This document shows positions 16,819 through 27,152 of a stretch of DNA of 64,000 bases, one piece after another. The notes under the pieces were generated by a model. The model had not been told where the DNA came from and did no database searches. It saw only the letters and a program-made list of their open reading frames with translations. The stretch's first letter is position 1. Every line of letters begins with the position of its first letter. The DNA comes from Sporotomaculum syntrophicum (lineage in GTDB: Bacteria > Bacillota > Desulfotomaculia > Desulfotomaculales > Desulfallaceae), in NCBI RefSeq assembly GCF_009932395.1, contig NZ_LSRS01000004.1:87241-151240 (forward strand), written 5' to 3'. The position numbers and the translations under genes are program-made.

Positions 16819-17157
16819 CCGCTAATCAGCTCCTTCCTGCACCGGATGGCGCATATACGGCAGTCGGGAGAGAAAGATACCTCATATTATGCTGTATATA
16901 AACAAGGTGTTACATAGTAATACTCCCGGGCCTGTCCTATTGTTTGATAATTAAAGTTTGCGTATTTCTATAGTTAAATGGAATGATACTTCATGAGTTT
17001 AGTATACTGACTAACCCGGTTTATTGAACTACATATCATAAACCGGGTTTCAACCAACTTGACGTAAGTCATGCATTTTGCAGTTTTACAATTCAGGGGG
17101 AGTTGTATCTCCCCCTGAATTGTAAAACTTGCTTCAATAAATAACCAGCTGATTTAT
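16819..17157. other. murG-murC intergenic region with two inverted repeats
   Basis: 339 bases without a gene. It holds an 11-bp perfect inverted repeat (AACCCGGTTTA at 17013-17023, complement at 17039-17049) and, 34 bases further on, a 20-bp perfect inverted repeat at 17083-17128. Neither is followed by a T-run, so they are not ordinary terminators. They may be processing or attenuation sites in the dcw mRNA, or the remains of a small palindromic element. Confidence 0.6.
17083..17128. repeat. 20-bp perfect inverted repeat
   Basis: GTTTTACAATTCAGGGGGAG at 17083-17102 is followed after six bases (TTGTAT) by its exact reverse complement at 17109-17128. The stem includes a G5/C5 block, so it would be very stable as RNA on either strand. 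There is no U-tract on either side. Confidence 0.85.
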
Positions 17158-18276
17158 CTAAATTATTATATCCTGAATAAGGTTAATAATATCAACCAGG
17201 GCATGGGGTCTGCCCATTCGAAAGCTGGCGTCGGACATTTCTTGCAACCGGTTAGGTTCAGCCAGATACTGTTTAATTTTTTTCACCAGAATGCTGCCCG
17301 AAAAATCCGCATCTAATACCATATCAGCCGCCCCCCGGGACACCAGTGCCCGGGCATTATACTCCTGGTGGTTGCCGGTAGCAAAGGGGAATGGTACCAA
17401 CAAGGCAGGTAGACCACGCACTGTGATTTCAGCCAAAGTAGCAGCACCCGCCCGGCTCACTACCAAATCAGCCGCTGCCATAGCTTCGGGCATTTCATAC
17501 ATATAGGGAACCACGGTAATATTATCCAATAAATTAACTTCTAAACCTTCAGTTTGCAGCATGTCCATAAACTGTTCATACTGCCCGTTACCGGTTACAT
17601 GCAGTAGCCGCACCTCAGGGATGCCTGCCAGAAACCTCAGTGACTGTACCACTGCCTGGTTTATAGTACGAGCACCCTGACTACCCCCGAAGGAAAGCAC
17701 AAACAGCTCATTTTGGTGCACGCCGAACTTTTTTCTGGCCTGCTCCCTCACTGCCGCAGTAATTTCAGCACGTACCGGCAGACCGGTAAGGTTAACTGGC
17801 ACCTTGCTGGAAAAGTGTTTCATGGAATCTTCAAAGGTAACCGCAATCCGGTCTACCACCCGGGATAAAATTCGGTTGGTCACACCGGGCAGAGCGTTTT
17901 GTTCATGAATCAAAGTGGGAATTCTAAGCCGGGAAGCAGCCAACACTACCGGTCCGCATACGTAACCTCCGGTGCCCACCACTGCATCGGGCTTGAATTT
18001 ACGGATTAGCCGTCGGGCCTCCCGGTAACCTGCCCAAGCCTCCCAAGGTACTGTTAGATTACGCCAGGAAAGGCTGCGCTTTATGCCCACCGATCGAACG
18101 GCATGAAACTCCAAACCAGCTTTAGGCACAATATCAGCTTCCAGTCCCCGACTAGTGCCGATATACATCACTTCACAGCCTGGAAATCGATCTTTCAGCC
18201 CATTAGCAACAGCTAGCGCCGGATATATATGGCCACCGGTTCCGCCGCCGGTTACGATAAATCGCAAAGATTTCAC
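17158..18276 (-). CDS. murG: lipid II synthase (GlcNAc transferase MurG)
   Basis: 372 residues. GT28 fold with the N-terminal glycine loop TGGGTGGHIYPALA, the acceptor-side HEQNALPG, and the C-terminal donor site SRAGAATLAEITVRGLPALLVPFPFATGNHQ. MurG adds GlcNAc to lipid I on the inner face of the membrane. The gene starts five bases after the ftsW stop. Confidence 0.97.
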   Translation of the reverse strand: MKSLRFIVTGGGTGGHIYPALAVANGLKDRFPGCEVMYIGTSRGLEADIVPKAGLEFHAVRSVGIKRSLSWRNLTVPWEAWAGYREARRLIRKFKPDAVVGTGGYVCGPVVLAASRLRIPTLIHEQNALPGVTNRILSRVVDRIAVTFEDSMKHFSSKVPVNLTGLPVRAEITAAVREQARKKFGVHQNELFVLSFGGSQGARTINQAVVQSLRFLAGIPEVRLLHVTGNGQYEQFMDMLQTEGLEVNLLDNITVVPYMYEMPEAMAAADLVVSRAGAATLAEITVRGLPALLVPFPFATGNHQEYNARALVSRGAADMVLDADFSGSILVKKIKQYLAEPNRLQEMSDASFRMGRPHALVDIINLIQDIII

Positions 18277-18280
18277 CTCT

Positions 18281-19396
18281 TTACATTCGAGAACTGTACC
18301 TGGAGATGTTCAATAAAATACCCACGCCCATCATAGAAAAAATCAAGGAAGTAGAACCGAAGCTTACAAAGGGCAAAGTAATCCCTGTGACAGGCAGAGA
18401 TCCCGTCACCACCCCTATATTAACAAAAGCTTGCAGCACTATACCCGATACCAGACCGGCCGCCAGCAAACTGCCAAAGGAGTCCGGACAGGTAATAGCT
18501 ATTCGAAAACCCCTCCAGGCCAGCAAAATAAACAGCAATATGACCAAACAACCACCAATAAAGCCCAATTCTTCTCCTATAGCGGCAAATATGAAGTCGG
18601 TATGACGCTCGGGCAGGAATAAAAACTTAGAATGACGCCCCTGGCCCAAGCCCATGCCCAATAACCCACCCGAGGCCAGAGACATTAAAGCGTTTAAAAT
18701 ATTCCAGCCCGCCCCGGTAGGATCAGCCTCAGGGTCCAAAAAAGCAGTAAATCTTTTCATTCGGTAAGGCTCGAAATAAATAGCTGCTGCAACCGCAGCA
18801 AAACCAAGGCCTGCCAGCGCTGCCAGGTGACCACCCCGGGCACCGGCGGCAAATAGCATTATAAAAATAGTACCGCAAAGTGTAGCCGCCGTGCCCAGAT
18901 CCGGCTGAGCCAGTATCAACAGTGCCGCCAGTCCAGTTATTAGCAAAAATGGCAGCAATCCTGTACCTAAATTTAGAATACGCTCTTTCTTCTGGGACAG
19001 CCCATAGGCTATAAAGATGATAATAAATATTTTAACCAATTCTGAGGGTTGGAAACTAATAAAGCCCAAGTCTATCCAGCGTCTGGCGCCTAGTACTTCC
19101 ATACCAACACCGGGAATAAGCACCGCTACCAGCATAACAAAGGCAATCACCAACATAGGTCCAACCCATTTTTTCAAATTGCGATAATCATACTTCATCA
19201 TAAATAGCATCGCGAGAATTCCCAATGCCGCACCAAATAACTGCCGTTTAAAAAAATGAAAAGGGTCTTTAAACGGTCCTTCCGGATCGCCTGCAAAATA
19301 TGCGCTGGCGCTGAACACCATGACCAAACCAATACTTAATAATATCAGCACGGTTAAAAATAATATAAAATCCGGTGCTCCCCTGCGCATACGCAT
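18281..19396 (-). CDS. ftsW: SEDS peptidoglycan glycosyltransferase FtsW/SpoVE
   Basis: 371 residues with about ten membrane segments. SEDS family marks: FSASAYFAGD, the catalytic-loop region FQPSELVKIFIIIFIAYGLS, GRHSKFLFLPERHTDFIFAAIGEELGF, and the end LPFVSFGSTSLI. It polymerises glycan strands from lipid II together with the class B PBP encoded by spoVD. The dcw context favours the division/septal (or SpoVE-like) role over RodA. Confidence 0.95.
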   Translation of the reverse strand: MRMRRGAPDFILFLTVLILLSIGLVMVFSASAYFAGDPEGPFKDPFHFFKRQLFGAALGILAMLFMMKYDYRNLKKWVGPMLVIAFVMLVAVLIPGVGMEVLGARRWIDLGFISFQPSELVKIFIIIFIAYGLSQKKERILNLGTGLLPFLLITGLAALLILAQPDLGTAATLCGTIFIMLFAAGARGGHLAALAGLGFAAVAAAIYFEPYRMKRFTAFLDPEADPTGAGWNILNALMSLASGGLLGMGLGQGRHSKFLFLPERHTDFIFAAIGEELGFIGGCLVILLFILLAWRGFRIAITCPDSFGSLLAAGLVSGIVLQAFVNIGVVTGSLPVTGITLPFVSFGSTSLIFSMMGVGILLNISRYSSRM

Positions 19397-19408
19397 GCTA
19401 AGACCTCC

Positions 19409-20779
19409 CTACAGGCTATTTACTATTTCTCTGAATAAATCGCCACGCTCCTCATAATTGTTAAACATATCCCAGCTGGCACAAGCCGGCGACAGCAATA
19501 CCACATCACCGGGCTGAGCCAAGTTGTGCGCCATTATTACCGCCTCGCGAAAATTAGGTGCCCTTAATATATTATTACAACCCGCCGCCCGGGCAGCCTG
19601 TTCTATTTCACCCGCACACTCACCCAGCACCACCAGCGCCCGTACTTTTTGTTTAATTAGCCGGGCATATTCAGTAAAGTCATTGCCCTTATTTCGACCG
19701 CCAGCCAACAAGACAATGGGCTGAGCATAGGCCTCAAGTGCCTTGATGCTGGCATCGGGATTGGTACCCTTGGAATCGTTAATGTACAGCACACCGTTCT
19801 TTTGCGCCACTGCTTCCAGTCGGTGCTCCACCCCGGGAAAGCTACGCAAGGTTCGGGCCAGCACTTCAGGTGCGACACCCAGCGCACAGGCAGCCGCCAC
19901 TGCAGCCAAGGAGTTTTCCAAGTTATGTAAACCGGGGATAGCCACTTCGCGTGCTGAAATAATATCAGTATCTACACCCATTTGGCGCACTGTAATCATA
20001 TCCCCGCGGACAAGGACTCCTTCTTCTAAATTATGCTTACGGCTGAAAAATATAACCTTACCACATGTGGAATCAGCCAAAGCACGTGTTCTCGGGTCGT
20101 CATAATTAAGCACAGTAAAATCATCCGGCTCCTGCCGGGCAAAAATGCGGGCTTTGGCCGCAGTATAATTTTCCATAGTTCCGTGGCGGTCCATATGATC
20201 AGGGGTAATATTAAGAATTACCGCTACCCGAGGCCGAAAACGGTCAGCTGTTTCCAACTGGAAACTGGAGACTTCGGCAACAATCATATCGCTCGGGCCG
20301 TATTCCTCCACCACATCCACCAAGGGGAGGCCAATATTGCCACCCACCATAGTGCGCAGTCCCGCAGCCCTGAATATTTCGCCCACCAGCGTAGTGGTAG
20401 TGGTTTTACCGTTTGTGCCGGTTATTGCTACCATTGGAGCACTGGCAAATCGGTAAGCCAACTCCAGCTCACCCAGCACCGGGATGCCACACTGCCTGGC
20501 CACGGCCACCGGCGGCACGTCCGGGGGCACACCAGGGCTAACCACAACCGCATCGAACACACCTTCACGCACATCAGGATAAATGCCCAGTGCAGTCTGC
20601 AAACCTGCCTGCACTAGTTCATCCAGCGCGTTATCTAAACTTACTATTTCCCGGTTATCCGTGAGCATCACCACAGCGCCCTTACGCAGTAAAAAGCCGG
20701 CCACCGCGATACCGCTTCTACCTGCACCCACCACCAGGAACCTTTTTCCCTTGATGTCCAAAAAAATTCCCTCTTTCAA
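19409..20779 (-). CDS. murD: UDP-N-acetylmuramoyl-L-alanine-D-glutamate ligase
   Basis: 456 residues. Rossmann-like start (VVGAGRSGIAVAGFLL), Mur-ligase P-loop ITGTNGKTTTTTLV (about 113-126), the conserved NITPDHMDRHG, and the C-terminal NDSKGTNPDAS and LLAGGRNKG. It adds D-Glu to UDP-MurNAc-L-Ala. It is followed by ftsW after 12 bases. Confidence 0.97.
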   Translation of the reverse strand: MKEGIFLDIKGKRFLVVGAGRSGIAVAGFLLRKGAVVMLTDNREIVSLDNALDELVQAGLQTALGIYPDVREGVFDAVVVSPGVPPDVPPVAVARQCGIPVLGELELAYRFASAPMVAITGTNGKTTTTTLVGEIFRAAGLRTMVGGNIGLPLVDVVEEYGPSDMIVAEVSSFQLETADRFRPRVAVILNITPDHMDRHGTMENYTAAKARIFARQEPDDFTVLNYDDPRTRALADSTCGKVIFFSRKHNLEEGVLVRGDMITVRQMGVDTDIISAREVAIPGLHNLENSLAAVAAACALGVAPEVLARTLRSFPGVEHRLEAVAQKNGVLYINDSKGTNPDASIKALEAYAQPIVLLAGGRNKGNDFTEYARLIKQKVRALVVLGECAGEIEQAARAAGCNNILRAPNFREAVIMAHNLAQPGDVVLLSPACASWDMFNNYEERGDLFREIVNSL

Positions 20780-20803
20780 TAATCCTTTTTTGAACTGCCA
20801 GCT

Positions 20804-21799
20804 TTATAAAGCACCTAAACCATATAGCCCCAGTGCTGCAAATAATACTGAAACCAACCAAAAGGTATATACTACACGCTGTTCATTCCAACCGCCCAGC
20901 TCGAAATGATGGTGTAGGGGGGCCATGCGAAAGATCCGTCGACCAAATACTTGATATGAAAACACCTGCAGGATTACTGAAAGGGCTTCCAGTACATAAA
21001 TCCCCCCGATAATCAGCAAAAAAAGCTCGGTACCGGTTATCACAGCTGCGGCGCCCAGAGCACCGCCCAGAGCCAGCGATCCAGTATCACCCATAAAAAC
21101 TTTGGCTGGATGACGGTTATAAAATAAAAAGCCCAGGCATCCGCCAACCAGCGCAGCCATAACCAGGGCTACCCCCGGCTGGCCGCTCAGCACCCCAATA
21201 AACACATAAGCGCAGGCAACGACCACCGTTACGCCTGCGGCCAAGCCATCCAGGCCATCGGTGAGGTTTACTGCATTAGACGTACCAATTACCACCATCA
21301 CGACAAAAGCAACGTAAAGCCAGGTGCTTAATTCTAACACCACATTATGACCGGCAAACAGATTGCTGAAGGGTACGGCGATACTCGTATTACGCTCAAG
21401 CACCGTTATGGCCAGCAACCCCAACAGTGCGGCCAACAAAATTTGGCCCAATAGCTTTTCCCGGGCACGCAAGCCCAAAGACCGTTTCAAGGCTACCTTA
21501 ATATAATCATCTATAAAACCGATTAATCCAAAGCCAAAGGTTATACCAAGCACCACCAGTGCATCCCGGTCATGCCCGCCCGTTAATAGCCCTGCCGCTA
21601 ATACTCCGATGATGAATATTATCCCGCCCATAGTGGGCGTGCCGGCTTTAGCCAGGTGCCTGGAGGGCCCGTCACTGCGGATGTTTTGGCCGAATTTGAG
21701 ACGACGCAGTAATGGAATGAAGAACGGCCCCAGGGCCAGGGTAACCACCAGGGCGATTAAAAAAACCTGTACGATATTTGGCTCAAAAACTATATCCAT
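20804..21799 (-). CDS. mraY: phospho-MurNAc-pentapeptide transferase
   Basis: 331 residues, about ten membrane helices. Diagnostic motifs: KAGTPTMGG near the N-terminus, GFIDDYIKV (the aspartate pair), [13 protein letters not shown], and [15 protein letters not shown]; the C-terminus has the HHHFE loop. It transfers phospho-MurNAc-pentapeptide to undecaprenyl phosphate, making lipid I. Gene order murF-mraY-murD is canonical. Confidence 0.97.
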   Translation of the reverse strand: MDIVFEPNIVQVFLIALVVTLALGPFFIPLLRRLKFGQNIRSDGPSRHLAKAGTPTMGGIIFIIGVLAAGLLTGGHDRDALVVLGITFGFGLIGFIDDYIKVALKRSLGLRAREKLLGQILLAALLGLLAITVLERNTSIAVPFSNLFAGHNVVLELSTWLYVAFVVMVVIGTSNAVNLTDGLDGLAAGVTVVVACAYVFIGVLSGQPGVALVMAALVGGCLGFLFYNRHPAKVFMGDTGSLALGGALGAAAVITGTELFLLIIGGIYVLEALSVILQVFSYQVFGRRIFRMAPLHHHFELGGWNEQRVVYTFWLVSVLFAALGLYGLGAL

Positions 21800-21839
21800 T
21801 TTTATTACTCCCCTGTATTTTCTTGTCTACTGAATCCAA

Positions 21840-23231
21840 TTAATCTTTCAATAAACCTTTAATAATTTGCTCCATGCGCATGCCGCGTGATCCCTTGACT
21901 AAGATCACATCACCAGGCCTCAATATCCCCCGCAGCACCTCCAATGCCTCAGCATTGTTTTGGCAGCACACTATGCCACCCGGTATACCACCCGACATAT
22001 GCGCACCCTGGGCCGTTTCCCGAGATAGCTCCCCTACGGTGACCAGATGCGCCACATGATGGCGCACTACTGCGGCACCCACTCGCCGGTGTCCTTCCAC
22101 ATTCCCGGTACCCAACTCCAGCATATCACCAAGCACTGCCACCGACCGCCGGGTATTCGCGGCTATTTCCTCTAGAGCCTGCAGGGCTGCGCATGTAGAG
22201 TCGGGATTGGCGTTATACGCATCGTTGACTATAGTTACAGTGCCGCCATTAATAGTCGCATCCACAACATCCATACGCATACCGGATAAAGTTACCTGAG
22301 ATAAACCTGCAGCAGCCTGCTTTGGACTCAAGCCAAGCATTATACCCACCCCAAAAGCAGCCAGGGCATTTTGCACATTGTGTTGTCCCGGCAAAGGCAA
22401 AAATACTTCCTGCTCAACGTCACCCATAACCACAGTAAAACGGTTACCGGCACCTTCCCTGCAGACATCTCGAGCGTAAACATCCAGTCCCGGCTCCAGG
22501 CCAAAGAATAAAACCTGGCCATGACAACGCCGCGCCTGCTCCCGGGCTAATTGGCTGTCCCCCGGCAGTAGAGCGAACCCATCCGCCGGGATATGCTCCA
22601 AGAGTTCTCCCTTGACCCTGGCAATATTGGCCGGTGAGCCTAATCTTTCCAGGTGAGCTGTGCCGATATTAGTTATAACAGCACAAGTTGGCCGCGCTAT
22701 CTGGCACAAAGCATTAATTTCCCCGGAACCCCGCATAGCCATTTCAACAACTGCCGCACTATGCTTTTGTGTGAATTCCAGTAAGGTCAATGGCAGGCCG
22801 ATTTCATTATTAAAATTGCCCTTTGTTTTTAAAACCGTCCAGCAACTTTCCAGCACGCTCGCCACCATATCCTTGGTGGTGGTCTTACCGCTGCTACCGG
22901 TGATGCCCACAACTGGTACCATAAACTGACGGCGATGATATGCCGCTAAGGCTTGCAAACCGGCTAGAGTATCACTCACTTTAATTACCGGAATCTGAAC
23001 CCGCAGCCCTTTTATATCACGGCTTAAGACCAGTGCAGCAGCCCCGCCTTCCACAGCCTGCTCGACAAAATCATGTGCATCGAAATTTTCTCCGCGCAGG
23101 GCGAAAAATAAGTCTCCAGACAAAATCTTCCTGGTATCGATACAAACCCTGGATACTGCAACCTTCTCGTCGCCCTGTAACAATCTTCCGCCGATAGCCC
23201 GGTACACCTCGCCCACCGTCATAGTCTTCAC
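21840..23231 (-). CDS. murF: UDP-MurNAc-tripeptide D-Ala-D-Ala ligase
   Basis: About 463 residues from the GTG at 23231, which lies 10 bases after GAGGAGGT; the frame is open to 23261 but without a ribosome site, and an ATG at 23222 is a further option. P-loop GITGSSGKTTTKDMV, NFNNEIGLPLTLL, and the C-terminal NDAYNANPDS and VLGDMLELG identify MurF. It adds the D-Ala-D-Ala dipeptide. It sits between murE and mraY. Confidence 0.96.
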   Translation of the reverse strand: MKTMTVGEVYRAIGGRLLQGDEKVAVSRVCIDTRKILSGDLFFALRGENFDAHDFVEQAVEGGAAALVLSRDIKGLRVQIPVIKVSDTLAGLQALAAYHRRQFMVPVVGITGSSGKTTTKDMVASVLESCWTVLKTKGNFNNEIGLPLTLLEFTQKHSAAVVEMAMRGSGEINALCQIARPTCAVITNIGTAHLERLGSPANIARVKGELLEHIPADGFALLPGDSQLAREQARRCHGQVLFFGLEPGLDVYARDVCREGAGNRFTVVMGDVEQEVFLPLPGQHNVQNALAAFGVGIMLGLSPKQAAAGLSQVTLSGMRMDVVDATINGGTVTIVNDAYNANPDSTCAALQALEEIAANTRRSVAVLGDMLELGTGNVEGHRRVGAAVVRHHVAHLVTVGELSRETAQGAHMSGGIPGGIVCCQNNAEALEVLRGILRPGDVILVKGSRGMRMEQIIKGLLKD

Positions 23232-23299
23232 AAGTAAAATTACCTCCTCACAACTAACCACGGACTGCTGCTTATCATTATACGCAACAACTAATAAAT

Positions 23300-24790
23300 T
23301 TACATCCTTTTAAGCACTCCCAAAGCGGCTATAGCCTCCTCACGGTCGTCAAAATGCAAACGCCTGCTGCCGATAATTTGGTAATCTTCATGCCCCTTAC
23401 CAGCAATGAGCACCACATCACCGGGAGCAGCACTGCAAATAGCTTGCCTAATGGCTTCCCGACGATCAGGAACCACCGTAAAAAGTGCATTTTTCACCCG
23501 GCGAACACCGGCCAGGATATCCTCAATAATATTTAATGGTTCCTCGGAACGTGGGTTATCAGAAGTTACTACCGCCATGTCACTCATCCGGGCGGCAATT
23601 TCCCCCATCATAGGACGCTTAGCCCGGTCCCGGTCACCCCCGCAACCAAACACTGTAATTAATCGGCCAGTGGTAATATCCCTGGCAGTGGTCAAAACAT
23701 TTTCCAACCCATCTGGAGTATGCGCGTAATCCACCACCACTGCAAAAGGCTGGCCACGGTCCACCAGCTCAAAGCGGCCAGGTACCCCAGTTACCTGCTC
23801 CAGTGCGTTCTTAATCGTGGACAGCGGTATATTGTCCGCCACCCCCACAGCCACCGCTGCCAGAGCATTATATACGTTAAACATGCCCGTCAGGTGCAAC
23901 TGTAAATCAATCTTCCCAACAGTCGTCACTGCTTGAAAAGCTACCCCCCTGGCCGTTACCCGTACATCGCGGGCTTTTATATCAGCGTCCTGCTTCAACC
24001 CGTATCTCATAACAGGTACATGGCAGGCAGCCATAATTTGTTCCGCCGCCGGGTCATCAACATTGACTACCGCCCACTTACGCCCCGGGTTATAGTCATT
24101 CTGTTCTAGCCCGGCAAATAGTAAACTTTTTGCCTCCCGGTACTGCTGCATATTACCATGAAAATCCAAGTGATCCTGGGTCAGGTTAGTAAACACCGCC
24201 GTGTCAAAGAAGCATTCTTCCACACGGTTGAGTACCAACGCATGGGAACTTACTTCCATGACCACCGCCTGCACCTGCTCAGCGGCCATTTCCGCCAGTA
24301 ATTGCTGCAAATCTGCCGATTCAGGGGTGGTATGATCCACAGGTAATATCCGTTCCCCAATGCAATTATGTATAGTACCGATTAACCCCGTTTTCATTCG
24401 GTGCTTACGGTAAATAGCATTGATCAAATTAGCAGTTGTAGTTTTGCCGTTGGTGCCGGTCACCCCCACCATTTTCATTTTTCGGGCAGGGTAATCATAA
24501 AAACGGGCCGACATCTGAGCCATGGCTTTACGGGTGTTTACCACCAGCGCCCAGGATATGCCCTCGGGCACAGGCACCGCTTCCTGCAGTATAACAGCGC
24601 AAGCACCGCGTTCTACGGCATCGGGCACAAATAGGTGGCCATCTGTTTTAAAGCCCTTTATGGCTATAAACAAAAAATCTCGTTCCACCTGGCGTGAATC
24701 GTAAGCTATACCGCGTACTTGCCGGTTCTCAACCAGCGATACGTCCAACAGCGAAAGACCAGCCAACAGGTCCGATAATAACACCCGCAT
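23300..24790 (-). CDS. murE: UDP-MurNAc-dipeptide meso-DAP ligase
   Basis: 496 residues. P-loop GVTGTNGKTTTANL, DHLDFHG, and VVDYAHTPDGLENVL identify a MurE. The third-residue specificity loop reads TSDNPRSEEP; DNPR is the motif associated with meso-diaminopimelate rather than lysine. The cell wall is therefore predicted to carry meso-DAP, as in Bacillus and Desulfotomaculum. A terminator-like hairpin precedes the gene. Confidence 0.96.
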   Translation of the reverse strand: MRVLLSDLLAGLSLLDVSLVENRQVRGIAYDSRQVERDFLFIAIKGFKTDGHLFVPDAVERGACAVILQEAVPVPEGISWALVVNTRKAMAQMSARFYDYPARKMKMVGVTGTNGKTTTANLINAIYRKHRMKTGLIGTIHNCIGERILPVDHTTPESADLQQLLAEMAAEQVQAVVMEVSSHALVLNRVEECFFDTAVFTNLTQDHLDFHGNMQQYREAKSLLFAGLEQNDYNPGRKWAVVNVDDPAAEQIMAACHVPVMRYGLKQDADIKARDVRVTARGVAFQAVTTVGKIDLQLHLTGMFNVYNALAAVAVGVADNIPLSTIKNALEQVTGVPGRFELVDRGQPFAVVVDYAHTPDGLENVLTTARDITTGRLITVFGCGGDRDRAKRPMMGEIAARMSDMAVVTSDNPRSEEPLNIIEDILAGVRRVKNALFTVVPDRREAIRQAICSAAPGDVVLIAGKGHEDYQIIGSRRLHFDDREEAIAALGVLKRM

Positions 24791-24848
24791 TCCCCCTTAG
24801 TTATTATAGATTATTTCCATTATTAGAACATTTATCCTAAGAGCGGCT

Positions 24849-24890
24849 AAAAACACTTCCGCCGGGACGGCTAAATAACCGCCCGGCGGA
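24849..24890 (-). terminator. hairpin with T-run between spoVD and murE
   Basis: On the minus strand TCCGCCGGG and CCCGGCGGA (24890-24858) pair as a nine-base GC-rich stem with an inner CGG/CCG pairing, followed by AGTGTTTTT. It resembles a rho-independent terminator, but the downstream genes have no obvious separate promoter. It may act as a partial terminator or attenuator that lowers mur gene expression relative to mraZ-spoVD. Confidence 0.6.
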
Positions 24891-24925
24891 TTATTTCACG
24901 TATGCTGATTTTTAGTACGATCATT

Positions 24926-27124
24926 TTATTCGTATGGGTTTAGTAAATTACTTTGTATTTGAGCAGTCTCAGAACCCCCCGACGGTGGTTGTACAACCTC
25001 ATTATCACTGGGTGGAGCAAATTTTACCTTCACAGACGTTCCACTCGTTACCTTTGTACCGGGGTTAATACTTTGCGTTACAGCCAAACCACTGCCTTCA
25101 GGCACCAAACGCAAACCAATCTCCTCCAGTAAATTACCCGCCTCTTTAATGGTCAGGCCTTTTAACATAGGTACTGTAATTAACTCACCCTCCTTGCCCC
25201 TTTGTTTGATGGGCTGCAGGGTTAAAATTACACTGGTGCCATATTTAACTCGTCCCCCGGCACCGGGCATCTGCTTATTGACGATGTTCCCCTCGCCACT
25301 CGTCTGGTACTGCAGCCCTGCGGCTTTGAGTACCTTAACAGCTTCATCAAGGGTGTAACTAACCACATTGGGCACCGTAACATCAGCAACAGGAGTCTCA
25401 ACCTCCCAGGGCTTCTTGGGCTTTTTCTGGCTGGGTATTTCCGGTAGGCCCAAGTAGCGCAAAGTATCCCGGGCAATACCCTGAAACACCGGAGCTGCAA
25501 CTACTCCGCCATAATATGAGCCACCCTGAGGCTCAGCAATAACCACCAGCGCAACCATTTTGGGATCATCAACTGGTGCCATCCCGGCAAAGGAAGCCAC
25601 ATATTTGCCGCTCACATAACCACCCTTTTCACCCACCACCTGGGCTGTGCCGGTTTTACCACCTACCCGGTAGCCTTCCACAAAGGCGTTACTGCCCGTA
25701 CCTTCGGCTACCACGCTTTCCAGCAAACTACGCAATTGGCGTGAAGTCTCTACCGACACAACCTCGCGTACTTTTTCGGGTTTGATTTTTTCTATTGTCT
25801 TACCGTTATATTGCAATTCCTTAACCAGCTGCGGCCTCATTAGCACACCGTCATTAGCCACGGCCGCAGCAGCGGAAACCAATTGAATAGGTGTCACGGC
25901 AATAGACTGCCCGATGGACATAATGGCTAAATTCAGATTGGTGGCCTGTTTTTGGGGTATAATTATTCCGCCGGACTCACCTGGTAAATTAATACCCATT
26001 GGTGAGCCAAAGCCAAAAGCCTTGATATATTTATAAAAGTTATCCTTACCCAATTCCATGCCCACTTCAGCAAAACCGGGGTTACACGAATTCTGCACCA
26101 CTTCGGCAAAGGTCTGGCTACCATGGCCACCGGCTTTCCAGCAGCGCAAGTTATGGTCAGCCACTTTAATAAACCCTGGATCATAAAAGCTATCCCCGGG
26201 ATGCACCGTTCCTTGCTCTAAAGCCGAAGCAGCCGTTACAATTTTAAATGTGGATCCGGGTTCATAGTTATACCAGATGGCAGGATTTTTATCCCAAACC
26301 TCACGTGGTGCTTCCATCCACCGGTTAGGATCAAATGTAGGACGGTTGCCCATAGCCAAAATACCACCGGTTTCGGGATCCATCACAATAGCCAGCGCAA
26401 ATTTTGGGTTATACTGGGCCACCACCTTGTCCAGCTCTCTCTCCACAAAGTACTGGATTGTTTCGTCAATCGTCAGAACAAGGTCGTAGCCCGGTTTGGG
26501 AGGTATATACTGGTGAATCGCTTCGGGCACTTGCCGACCGGCAGCATCGTATTCAATCACAATCCGCCCTGCTTGACCCCGCAATTCAGCATCATAGCTT
26601 TTTTCAATGCCAATTAGTCCTTGATTATCGGTTCCTGCAAAACCAAGCACATGGGGGGCCAGGGTAGGATGCAGGTAATAACGCTTACTCTCTTCTACAA
26701 AACCAATCCCCGCAAGGTTAAGGTCTCTGATTTGCTGCGACGCTTTATTATCTACCTTACGCTTAATCCACTCAAATGAAGATTTTTTGGTCAACTTAGC
26801 ATATACTTTGTCAACGTCCATACCCAATATTGGTGCGATCTTTTCGGCTGCTTCCTGTGGATCCTTTACATGGCCAGGAGTAGCATATATAGAATCCACA
26901 CTAATACTGGTCACCAATTCATTGCCATTACAATCTAAAATAGCACCCCGCTTGGCTTCTACCGGAATGTCTCGCATACGCACTTCAAGCGCTTTTTTTT
27001 GCAGTTCACCACCGTGGACAAACTGCACCCAGGCCAGCCTGCTCATTAACACGACAAAAAAACCACTGGCTATAATAAGCACCCAGGTCAACCTTTTGCG
27101 CATCCCCATATTGGTTCCGTACAT
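24926..27124 (-). CDS. spoVD: class B penicillin-binding protein with two PASTA domains
   Basis: 732 residues. N-terminal membrane anchor (about 12-32), dimerisation region, and transpeptidase with STFK (nucleophile Ser291), SCN (about 347) and KTGTAQ (about 492). The C-terminus carries two PASTA repeats (starting VPNVVSYTLDEA and VPMLKGLTIKEA). Transpeptidase partner of the SEDS protein FtsW/SpoVE. SpoVD of Bacillus has one PASTA and PBP2B two; with a single such gene in this cluster it may serve division as well as spore cortex synthesis. The product name is by family and position. Confidence 0.92.
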   Translation of the reverse strand: MYGTNMGMRKRLTWVLIIASGFFVVLMSRLAWVQFVHGGELQKKALEVRMRDIPVEAKRGAILDCNGNELVTSISVDSIYATPGHVKDPQEAAEKIAPILGMDVDKVYAKLTKKSSFEWIKRKVDNKASQQIRDLNLAGIGFVEESKRYYLHPTLAPHVLGFAGTDNQGLIGIEKSYDAELRGQAGRIVIEYDAAGRQVPEAIHQYIPPKPGYDLVLTIDETIQYFVERELDKVVAQYNPKFALAIVMDPETGGILAMGNRPTFDPNRWMEAPREVWDKNPAIWYNYEPGSTFKIVTAASALEQGTVHPGDSFYDPGFIKVADHNLRCWKAGGHGSQTFAEVVQNSCNPGFAEVGMELGKDNFYKYIKAFGFGSPMGINLPGESGGIIIPQKQATNLNLAIMSIGQSIAVTPIQLVSAAAAVANDGVLMRPQLVKELQYNGKTIEKIKPEKVREVVSVETSRQLRSLLESVVAEGTGSNAFVEGYRVGGKTGTAQVVGEKGGYVSGKYVASFAGMAPVDDPKMVALVVIAEPQGGSYYGGVVAAPVFQGIARDTLRYLGLPEIPSQKKPKKPWEVETPVADVTVPNVVSYTLDEAVKVLKAAGLQYQTSGEGNIVNKQMPGAGGRVKYGTSVILTLQPIKQRGKEGELITVPMLKGLTIKEAGNLLEEIGLRLVPEGSGLAVTQSINPGTKVTSGTSVKVKFAPPSDNEVVQPPSGGSETAQIQSNLLNPYE

Positions 27125-27152
27125 TCATCAAGACCTCCAATTTTCGCGCATC

